Positions 50,935-61,274 of a DNA stretch of 64,000 nt are shown here, in pieces. The notes beneath the pieces are model-generated. The model was not told the origin of the DNA, did not search any database, and saw only the letters and a program-made list of their open reading frames with translations. Source of the stretch: Seriola aureovittata (taxonomy: Eukaryota > Chordata > Actinopteri > Carangiformes > Carangidae). A program made the position numbers and the translations under genes. The DNA lies in contig NC_079372.1 in assembly GCF_021018895.1 (NCBI RefSeq), positions 21,347,237-21,411,236 on the forward strand, given 5' to 3'. The number at the start of each line of letters is the position of its first letter. The first letter of the stretch is position 1.

Positions 50935-53900
50935 CAAGCAGGGACAGCTTACTGGTTTTTCAGCAGCCTGCAACCAGTCCTCCCAGTCACAAGCAGTTGA
51001 TTCAGTTATTACACCTGCAGTCCCGCATAGATATTCTGTTTATTCAGATTATCAATAAACATTTAGCGGCTATTTTTTTTAAAAATAACTCTTATTATCT
51101 TGCCTGTAACGGAGCCAAAGTTTGACATATGACATATTAACATCCGATATTTCAATGTATTTCATAGTTGCCTATAGCTACATTTCAATACAGCATTAAG
51201 TAGCCTGCTGATTGAAAATATTTTACTGTTTCTTATGACTTTTGAGGTTTATTGCAGTTATTAAATATAAGAAAAAATATTTTAAAATCGCAAAAGTGAT
51301 AGAATGGGATCATCCTTTTTTGTATGGTTTGTCATCCTTTAAAAGTGAATAGGAAAAGAGAGAAAATGTTTTCATTTCAGTCCATACCGGCGATATTAAG
51401 AAATAATTTTCTCCTTATTAGATGTAAGAATTATTTCATCTGTTTTATAGCTTCTAAGTCCATTTTAAATGAAACTGTGCAAAAGAAAAGTGCACTCATT
51501 GCATTGTAATGAATCACCTCAGTTTTACACTTTTAAAGACCTTCACATCAACAAAATATAGCCAATATGTCTTATCACTAAAATTAAATATTACGTTTTT
51601 CTTATATTCATATATTCTATTAACCATAAAATGTTTTTTTATGGGAACAAAATGAACTTTTTTTTATAGGCTATCTAAAAATGAATCACACAACATAAAA
51701 CATGTAGCCTACTTGAATCATGCATTCTGCAATTGTATATTATTTATATATGTTAAAGCGTCAACAAGTGTCAACACAGAGGAGGAAAACGAGCTGGACT
51801 TTCAGTTCATCCGCAGGAATGTGGACGGTCGCCCCGGTCCCCACGTGTTAAAGGTGGTGGTGGTGGTGTTGGTCCCTTTTCTCCCACCTTGTTTTTTTTT
51901 TTTTTTCGTGGGGGGTGAAAGAATTACTTCCAGGGCACATCAACTCGTTTCCTCATCACCCTAACCACCCCCCACCCCCCAGCACCTCTTCCCAGCCCCT
52001 CCACAGGCTTCCAACAGCCCCGCCAAGCCCGCAGGGTGAATGTGTTTGTGCAGAGAGTGAGTATGGGGGGTGGGGGAGCAAGAGTCTTCAATAATGCTGC
52101 CTTCAAGTGCAGCCCGCCTGCTCATATTTTATATTTATAGAAAAAAACTTTTGTCCGTGTATTAAGCCCTCACATGTTGGAGATGACACTTTAATGAACA
52201 TCAACAAAAGAAACATATTTTTATGCCTGTTTAAAATTTAAAATTAATTAGGCTACATGATTATATCATGATGGTATAAGCTACTCTCTGTTGTCAGTGA
52301 GTGTCAGTACTTGATGTTTTGTTCAATTCTTTAAAAAACGTTACAAAAGTCCTGCTTTAGCTGCTGTCTGTTCACTAATAAATAAAAACAAACCCGAGTA
52401 CTTCAGTTATAGGCCTATTTATTCATAGTTTGTGTTTAGTAATCAATCGCGCTCTAATAGTGGCCACATTTCCGACCGAACATGAATGCACCAAAAGCCT
52501 TTTGGCGTGTTCAATACAGAGGAGCGGGGTAGAAAATGCCTGTTGTTCAGCGGGGGGGGGGGCTGCCTCCCGACCACAACAGGCTTACCTGTTGCTGCAC
52601 TGTGGTAACAACAGTTTGTGAGCGTGATGTCGCGAGGTTTTCCTTCAGAGGAGCTGCGAACACAGATGAAAGTGTGAGGACAGTCATCATGCTGGACCTT
52701 TAATCTTCAGGTATATTATTCTGATCGTCCAGTGGTCGGACGTTTGTTTTTGTGAGGACAGCGGCAGTTTTCATCCTGTTTACATGCCGGAAGAAAAACA
52801 GCATCCAAAACAAATTTGATTTCTTTAGTCGAGTGCTGGAGCTCTACAGGCATTTAAGCTGCATGAAATCACAGCAGGTCCATGATAGGACTGTCGTTTA
52901 ATACGTTTTTGTCTTGACGCAAACATTTATTTTTGAAAGCTGCCGGAGTCTAAAATAATATTATAATTGAACCTTTAACTGAAAAAAATAGTCTATAAGC
53001 AGGTTTTTCCCGTCACAACATGAATTAGTTGCCTACAAATATATATATATAGTTTTCAGTTTTTTAAAATGTCATTGATATAAAGAAGTGATGCCTAAAT
53101 GACAAATTCTAGATTTGGAAATGTGTAGTGAGACTTAAAGGCACATTCTTAAGGCTATGTATCATTACTTATTCATTCATTGATAAAACAATTAAAGAAC
53201 TACTAAGAATGAAATATTAAAACTGAGAAAGTTTAGATTAAATTATGAGGCTAAAATGTTAAAATAATACAGTACATCATCCCACATTTAAATCATTTAC
53301 ATTCAGATATGAGACTTTATAAATTACATGAACAGACTTGATCAAATTGATGCAATTATTTCATTAATTGTTTGGCTTTAGAATTAGGGTTAATCTAATT
53401 ATGCATAATTATACAGTAATTGTAAATTCTGTCTCTTTTTAATTCAAGAATCTATGAAAACTAAATATATTTAAACTCATGCAGCAAATGAACAATTTTA
53501 ACATCTGATGAAAGACTTCTGGTTATTTAGTCTTATAAATTAAGAAATTTAGTCAATGTCAATAGTTGTCATTTGTCTGATGTACTTATTTCACAGTAAA
53601 CTGGACATGTGTAGAGAAGGTAGCATTACATAGGAGCTGAATATGACATTTTATATTAGTTTAATAAATAAAATTACTGTGAGAATAGAACAGCATCTCC
53701 TCTGTTCAGTCTGTTTACATTGAAGGTTTTGTCTGTAGCCTGGATTATTACAGTGTGATCGAGTTATATTAATGTCATACAAATGATGCGCAGTTATCAG
53801 GATTGTTTTAATGCTACACTTGAAATTAGAAATAAAGTTTTACAGGGAGATCCTCACTCTTTAGACCAGTCGCAGTCTGATGCAGCTGTTGTGGTCATTT

Positions 53901-54579
53901 CTCTGCTGCAGCTTCTCATGTGAAGATGCTGCAAAACAAACAGAGCTGGACAAGAACAGATGACAGGGAAACAGGGGATGCTGAAGATGGATGAGGTGAA
54001 GCCATTTCCCAGCATGAAGAAGGAGACTTCCTTCATTATGCCACTGTTTGTTTATTTAGATCACAGTGTGGTTGGTGCGACCACAGTCAGGTTGATTGCA
54101 GTTGCATGGTGGTCTGTTATTTCGAGCTGTGGAGTGATTTTTAACTGTCTTATGAAACGCCACGTAGTGCCGTGGCACTGACTGACTCTGCCTGTCTCTC
54201 TCATCCTCTCCAGACCGTCTCTCACGTGCAAGAAAAACCGCCTCGCGAGCCGCCACTCCCCTGCCGGTCTCTGGCTACCACACACCTAATCAGTCCTGAT
54301 TAGATGCACTGTAAGGGACGAGGAAGCCGGGCTTTCAGAAGTTATGATGACAGAACAGAAGAAAGCGATGGGCTCCCTTAAATAAAGCCTTCATCAGGGC
54401 ATTGAGCAGAAACATCTGTGTGTGTTTATGCCTGCTGGATTTAACAGTAGTCAGATCTCCAACTTATTCCTCTGGTGTCATCCCAATTTACCTCTCTTTT
54501 CCTTTAACGCCCTTCAGTCCATAGCTCTTCTTTTAACACCATCAGCTTCATAATCACACACACCCAAGCCTCCACATAA

Positions 54580-54618
<39 letters not shown>

Positions 54619-55494
54619 CGCAATTCTGGCAAGCACACACAGCCCCATCCACACGGACCTAAGAGATCCAAAATCAGCATCAGTGAACACAATGGCAATT
54701 AGTAAGGGGGACAATTTGCTCACATCTGGAGTGTATTTCCTTGCCACCAGAATACCCAGCAATCCTTTCTTTCAGGCTCTGGCGTGGTGGGAAATGTGTG
54801 TAGTCTTTTTATGTGTTTTGTTTAAAACAGATGGGCGGTTTACATTAGTGGAGATGGGCGATAAACAGCTTAGAAAGGATGGAGAGGAGGGGAGGGAGAA
54901 AACCACTGGGACACAAAGAGAGAGACACCACCATCCCTTCCAGTTTGTGCAGACATTGGACCGAGGCGTGTTGTGGACATACATTATTTTCTCGCTCAGT
55001 TTTGTTTGGGTCGGCTTTTCCTTAATTATAGTTGTGTAAAAATAGGTTGTTACCCTATGGTGTGTTTTAATGAGCCTGGGTGAGACTAAATTTATTCTGT
55101 TTGGGTCACGGGCTGAAAAGTCAGAAGAATCTTTTTGTGAAATTTGGGTGTAATTCAACCGTAAACGCCCTGTAACACACTTTCCCACAACCTAAAGAGC
55201 CACATGATTGATGCTCAAAACACAAATGTTACACAACACCCTGGTACCTGTTAAGATGATGGCGCTGCACTCGAAGATAGCACGATGATCACATCCTGTG
55301 TGTTACGTAACCACCGAGCAGCTGCTGTGTGATAACTTCAGGGTATAGCACAGGCGCAGCAAATGTGGGGAAGTCTATCTGAGCTGGGTCCGACTCCCCT
55401 GCAATGAGGTGGGGTATCAGGTCGCAGGCAGCCCACACCAGTGGTCTGCAGCAGGTTGATAAGGTGGATGGGTGGAGTATCCTGTCCAGCTCCA
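50935..55494. other. Intergenic DNA between the two divergent genes, part 1
   Basis: AT-rich, non-coding in appearance. A CpG-containing patch lies at 52440-52760 and a GGT-rich patch at 51850-52080. There is a (CA)n array at 54582-54616. No exon or RNA gene could be supported. Confidence 0.45.
54582..54616. repeat. (CA)n microsatellite
   Basis: A pure CA array of 35 bases. Confidence 0.95.
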
Positions 55495-57600
55495 CGTCCA
55501 CGTCACCAAGGCTACCAAAGGGAGAACTAAAAATAATGACAAGCATTTTGTCAACAGGGTTTTTGCCTAATTTTCTTAACAAATTTAAATCTGAATTAAT
55601 CTTTAGTAACAAAAAAGAGTTATTTTTTTATTAAGTCCATTTTCATATTCAGTTTTATCTACATCACTAAGGCCAGAGGTGGATCCTGTGTGGACAAATA
55701 AAAATAGGTGTTTTGTCAGCAGTGTTTTGGCTAATTTTCTTCATAACTGTTCATCTGCAAAAATCTTTAGAAACAAAATTTAGTTATTTTTTTAGTTTGG
55801 TTCATGTTCATATTCAGTTTTTATCTACATCACTAAGGCCAGAGGTGGATCCTGAGCGTACAAATAAAAATGGATGTTTTGTCAGCAAAGTTTTGTTTGT
55901 TTCCAAATCTTCACAACCAAAATGAATATGTTCCCTGTTTGTCACTTTCATGTTATAGAAACAGTTTATACCAGTTTATATCCACTAACAAACAGCAGAT
56001 CTTAGCTGAGAGGTAAAGTCAAACTAAAAATAAGCATTTTTTCAACAGAGCTTTGTTAGCTTTGGGCAGTTTTATAGTTTCACTGACACTAAATGTAATT
56101 AAATCTTTAAATGTTTTGTTACTTTCATTCAGTCGTTCAGTAAAGAGCAGTCCTGCTACAGGTTGATCAAATTGGAGACGGAAAACTAAAACTAAAACTA
56201 AAAGTTTTGTAATGTTTTTTCTGGATTTCACAACACCTCACAATCTAACTGTGTCCTCACAGGTTATTTTTACGTTATATTTAAATGTAGTTTTTATCCA
56301 CATCACAAAGGAGCACTGTTGACAAGTAGGGGGCACAAAAAAATTAAAACAGGTATTTTGTCAACAGTATTTGGTCAGTTTTGGATAGTTTTTTTCCTCT
56401 ACACTTCCACATTTAAATAAAATGTAATGGCCCAAATTATTTTTTTAATTCTTTCTTACTTTTATGTTATATTCAGTATGCATCATGAAAGCATGTCTTG
56501 AACAGAGGGATCCTAGCTGACAGGAAAACTATTAATAAAAATAGGCATTTTATCAGTTTTTCTAGTTTTTGTAATTTTTCTTAACACATTTAAATCTAAA
56601 CAAATATTTAAGGGTGAAAAGTTTTGTGTTAGTTTGTGTTAGCTGAGAAGATATTTAAAAAATAAAAACAAGCATTTTGACAAAAGAGTTTTGGCTTAGT
56701 TTTACACTTCTAAATGTAAATAAAACTTCACAGTCAAAACTAGTTTTATTACGTTTTTGTTCGTTTTATGGTTCAATATCCATGTCAGGAAGGAACTGTG
56801 CTGCCACACAGGGATCTGTGCTGAAAAGAAAAGTGAAACTAAAAACAAGCATTTTGTCAGCCCAAATGAATTTTGTTACTTTTTTAAAAAAACTTTTTAA
56901 TGATAGATTTAATTTTTATCTACATCACTAAAACACACCACTGTCACAGGGGGATCCTAACTGTGAGGAAAAGTAAAACTAAAAACAGGGATTTAGTGAA
57001 CACATGGACAGATTTGTTAGTTGTTATTTGTCTTAGCACATTTAAATCTAAATAAATCTTTAGAACCAAAACGAATTTTGTTACTTTTGTTTTAGATTTG
57101 TTTTTTATTCATCACAATCACAAACCTCAGGGAAAAATAAAAGTAAAAGGTATTATGGCAACAGAGCTCCGTTAGTTTTTTTCTTAAACATCTCTAGAGC
57201 CAAAATGATTGTTTTCACTCTAATATCAGATTATTGTTTATCCAGGTCACCTCAACCTTTCCAAGAGGAAGAGCTAACTAAAACCAAAAACAGGTATTTT
57301 GTTAACAGAGTTTTATTTGGCCAGCTTTCTGAAAAACTACAAATGTAAATAAATAACTCTTCACAACTAAAGTGAGTTTTGTCACTTTTTTGTCCCTTTA
57401 TGTTTGATTCAGTTTATATCCACATCACACTGCTGCTGAACAGGGAAAACTAAAAGTAAAAATTAGCATTTTTCTCAACAGAGTTTAGTTAGTTTTGGGT
57501 GTTTTTTTTCTAAATATTTACCTCCCAAATCATTCACTTTTTTGGTGAGTTTTACATTAGATTCATTCTTTATTATTTTCAGGAATTTTTTTCTTTACTG
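55495..57600. repeat. Degenerate tandem array, unit about 160 bp
   Basis: A GCATTTTGTCAACAGAGTTTTG-like anchor recurs near 55540, 55712, 55875, 56033, 56352, 56543, 56670, 56850, 56989, 57150, 57294 and 57466. Most gaps are 127-191 bases and one is about twice that. Within each unit the same order is seen: ACTAAAAA, the anchor, CTTAACACATTTAAATCTAA, TCTTTAGAACCAAAATGAAT, TTGTTACTTTT, TATTCAGTTTTTATCTACAT and CACAGGGGGATCCTAAC-like. Copies are strongly diverged, so the array is old. It has no coding frame. Confidence 0.85.
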
Positions 57601-58219
57601 CCCTAGAAAAAACCTAGAAAAAAGTAGTAAGTAAACCTAGAACAAAGCTACAAATATATGTGGTCTCTGCCTGCTGAAATTGGGGAAATTACACCACACA
57701 TGCTAGTCACAGCCTCCAGCTGAACTGAAAGCCAGGTTGTCAGTAACAACACAGAAAGGTCAACAGGAGGCGGGTTGTTTGAGGTTGACTACCTCATTTC
57801 CCTCTTCTGAAAGGCCACTGCAGAGAGCTGTAGGCCTGTTTTTCTGCATTAGCAGTGAGTGAGAGAGGCAGAGAGTTAAGACAGAGAGGGACAAAGGAGG
57901 AAACATGCATCTGTACATCTTTACATGTTCTAATGAAATGCAAAGTGAAGCGTTATGTGTCTGAGGAACTTATAGATTCAAAAAGGGAAATGAAATTGCT
58001 AGAACACAGGACAGTGAGTCAGAGATACATAAAAAAACAAGATGTACAACCTCACTTTATATGTTAACAACTGTACCATCTATTGATTTATCTATCATTT
58101 ACAATCATTACCAGGTCAGACTCAATAGATATGTAATAAAAATGTGAAAATATTTAATTAAAGTAAGTGTAAAGGTGTGTTTTTGTTGTGATGGAAGTCA
58201 TTTGTTCACCTGAGGGAAG

Positions 58220-58220
<1 letters not shown>

Positions 58221-58255
<35 letters not shown>

Positions 58256-58262
58256 TGTGTGT
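58221..58262. repeat. (CT)n(GT)n compound microsatellite
   Basis: A CT run passes directly into a GT run. Confidence 0.9.
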
Positions 58263-59247
58263 CGCTGTCTCATACTGCGGCTGTGAGTTGTGGTTCTTTG
58301 CATTGTTATCATTGCTGTCATCTCTAACAATGAAAAACAGTGTGTGTTCAAGGGATGGGGGAGGAGCAGACACAGAGAACGACACAGGAAAAGAGGGAAA
58401 GAACAGCCAGCTGTCGAGCATCAGAGAAAAGAAAAACGAGAGTGATTGAACACAAAGAGAGAATACGTTGGACTGGGTTGGCTGAGCTGGAGGATGTGGA
58501 GGGATTAAGTATCTTTCAAAGCAAAGGCACGAGTAAAAAACTTCTCAAAACTCTTCATTGCGCAAAGAACTCAATAAGGACATGGATGTTGGTATGAATA
58601 CAGAGGAATGAAATGTCTTTTATGGTGTTTTGGCCACATGTGCTATTTGTTAGATCATAATAATCTATTATCGCCGTTGATTTGCACACATGCAGTTGTC
58701 CCTTGCATGCAGATCATATCATACATGCAGGTCAGCTGTGTCACTGCAGCCTTTCAACAGCAGATAATGAACTCTTTAATGTGACATATTTAAGCAATTA
58801 TCAGCGGATTCAGTCAAACAAGGCAGGCTGGCAGAGAGTCCGCACATTTCAACGAAAGTAACAAAGGTTTGAGACCGCACCCAGGCCATATGTTGCCATG
58901 CCAACCCAGCACATTAGCTTTGGGCATGTTGAGCGCACATGTGAACATCTCATGAAGAAACTATAATGACAGAGCTCTAGGAAACACTGCGAGTCTTTAT
59001 CATTGGATGTAGCACTGATTGGCTCCATCTGATTTCCACCAGGGAATCCGAGGCAAAGAGGGTTGGTCTGATCCATTTATTTTTTTCTCTTTGCAAAGTG
59101 AACTTTGTGTGACCGCTTTGTTTGTCAGTCTGCAGGAATGATCACAAGAGAATAAGCAAAAGATATTTTGCTGCATCACTACTAGTGTTTTACTTTCAAA
59201 CTTTAAATATGTTGGCAACATGTGATGGCGGCCATCATTATTCATCT

Positions 59248-59684
59248 TTAAAGGTCCCATATTTTACACTTTTCTCGTGTTTTATTTGCAGTGTTGATCC
59301 ATAAGAAGATACATTTGTGGTATTTAGTAGCAAAAAACATCTCGATGTAGTTTTATATCTTCTTCCTGGAGCTCTAGTAACAACAGGTCAGTGATTTCTT
59401 TTCAGGTAGACACTTATAGAAATCAAATCCAACAAGGTTGGATGGTGGGTCCAGGTGGGCCATCCTGGGGCATAACTGAGGTTTCTGACTGTTGTGACAT
59501 CAAAAAGTTACTAAAGTCCTGACAGCTTGTTTTAAGGCTCAGTTTTGAATACGGGCTGTGTGCATTATATCCATGGATTACACACTTTAATACTTTGACT
59601 TTCACAGTATTTATATAGTACCTAGTCCTGCTTTAGAATCAAAAAGTCATGGACATCTCACGTTCCACAATATGGGACCTTTCA
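59248..59684. mobile_element. TTAA-flanked miniature transposon, copy 3 (inverted)
   Basis: The body (59252-59680, 429 bp) starts AGGTCCCATAT and ends ATATGGGACCT. The left flank is TTAA and the right flank is TTCA, one change from a perfect duplication. Its interior is the reverse complement of copy 1: GTGGTATTTAG, AGCTCTAGTAACAACAGGTC, GGTGGGTCCAGGTGGGC and AAGGCTCAGTTTTGAATACG appear in reversed order. Confidence 0.85.
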
Positions 59685-60683
59685 AGAGCGCATGTTAGTT
59701 CAACATTTCAAGTGAATGTTGTTCCTGTAACATTAGTTTCAACTGTGTTCGTGTGGCACTGGCACATTTTTTTCTACACTTTGAGCTGTCAAGTCCACTG
59801 AATGATTATTAATGTAGACACAGGGCTTTCAATGCTTTAATTAAACGCTTTCAGATGTCTCAGTTGTAAGGAACGCTAATAACGGGAAAGGTAAAGTGCT
59901 GTTTTTCTTCTGTCTGGTTGCAGAAAATAAATTAACACCTTATGTAAAGGGGGAAAAAAACTGACATGGGTTCTCACATCCTCATTCTGCAAGAGTTTTC
60001 AACGGTTCATGTCTCAGTTTGGAATAAAACTATTCACACTTTATCCACCCTGATAAAAAAAAATCACACACATCACATCATACAGTTGCCATTGTATAAG
60101 ATTGTCTGTTGTAATCAGTAGTGTCTTTCTAGTCATCTTATTGTTTTTATTTCCTACATAGTTTTATTCTAGCAGGTTCAGGATGCAGCAGCAATGTTTG
60201 CTTGGTATCCCTAAATTGATTTCTGTTTTTGTATTTTTTACTTGTTTAAAGGGGGTGGGACTCAGTAAGAAAATAGTGATTTCAGCACACCAATCAGAAT
60301 ATAGCAACATTTTAATCAAACTTTGATAAGTGTTATGAGGGGTTTTATTCCTTTGTTTTTTGACTCCTTATGCTAGCCTGTTTCCACTGATTCCAGCCAG
60401 CTTCTTAGATTTGTCAAGCAATAAGTGAAAGTTCTGGTGTTGCACCCATAGAAGGTTAATATCACGCCATTAGAAAAACAGGTTGTCAACTTTGTTTTTA
60501 GGCAAATAATATATACAAACTGCTCCCTGACCACCAGTCAAGACACAAGATGAAATTGAAATGTCATAGCCAAAAAAGCCAGTCTAATTCCCCCAAACAA
60601 ATACCCTAACACAGATACAATACTCACACACACCCACATACATCAACACCCACATATGTTACACTTATGCTTACATACAACAC

Positions 60684-60758
60684 CCCCCCCCCCACACACA
60701 CACACACACAAACACACACACTCACTCACTCACTCACTCACACACACACACACACAAA
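60684..60758. repeat. Poly-C, (CA)n and (CTCA)n simple repeat
   Basis: A C run, a CA run, six CTCA steps and another CA run in succession. Confidence 0.9.
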
Positions 60759-61159
60759 TGTAGAAATAACACAGCACTGTCAGTCAAATATCTTAAACCA
60801 CGCCCACAGCAGAACATCTCAGAGTCTCACAACTTCTCATAACTTTTCATAACTTTGTTTGCTTCATGTTAACTTCCATTGCTGCTTAATTAATCACTGT
60901 TATCTAATGCATTACTTGAAAACAAGCTTTCAGGGTCTTTAAAGTCACTTCATTTTCCATTTATAGCCAAACAGATCTAAAACAACTTGAAAAGTCTGGA
61001 CATGTCTCCAGCAAATGATTCCATAATTCTCCTGTACTTAGACTATGCATTGTTTCTTTACTGAAGGACAAATACTGTAATACTGAGGCACTATTTATCC
61101 CTCGGGGTTATAGGATACAATTAAAATATCAAATTTTTAACACACATACCACACATTAC

Positions 61160-61232
61160 CACTCCGGTACAGTAGGTGGATGTAGACGCAGCTCTTTGAA
61201 TTCTTCAATAAACCTAAGGAAGAAGAATAAGC
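61160..61232 (+). mobile_element. Interspersed-repeat 3' end with GAA tail at the pofut1 promoter
   Basis: ACAGTAGGTGGATGTAGACG followed by TTCAATAAACC and GGAAGAAGAA resembles a widespread vertebrate repeat end (CAGTAGGTGGCGGTAATG...CCAATAAA...GAAGAAGAA). The copy is diverged. It ends about 40 bases before the pofut1 start codon, so it probably forms part of the promoter or leader. Confidence 0.5.
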
Positions 61233-61247
61233 AAACGAAAAGCCGGT

Positions 61248-61258
61248 GCATGCTGGGA
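61248..61258 (-). promoter_or_regulatory. ZNF143/Staf-like site at the pofut1 start
   Basis: On the minus strand TCCCAGCATGC matches the ZNF143 core (TCCCAGMATGC) exactly. It lies 17 bases before the pofut1 ATG. The start itself, CACAATGGCGG, resembles a YY1 site (ATGGCGG) overlapping the initiation codon. Both motifs are usual at promoters of housekeeping genes that lack a TATA box. Confidence 0.6.
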
Positions 61259-61274
61259 TATGAAATGAAGCACA

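Larger units (their letters stand above)
57601..61160. other. Intergenic DNA between the two divergent genes, part 2
   Basis: Mostly unique AT-rich sequence. It holds a (CT)n(GT)n array at 58221-58262, the third TTAA-family element at 59248-59684, and CA/CTCA simple sequence at 60684-60758. No gene could be supported. Confidence 0.45.

Noticed and set aside
50444..51058. 204-codon plus-strand frame across the CpG block
   Set aside because: It includes a long Phe run from the T43 tract, has no recognisable domain and lies antisense to the better-supported first exon.
54683..55188. Overlapping 118- and 138-codon frames on opposite strands
   Set aside because: No domain, no splice-site support and mixed composition; chance frames are expected at this length.
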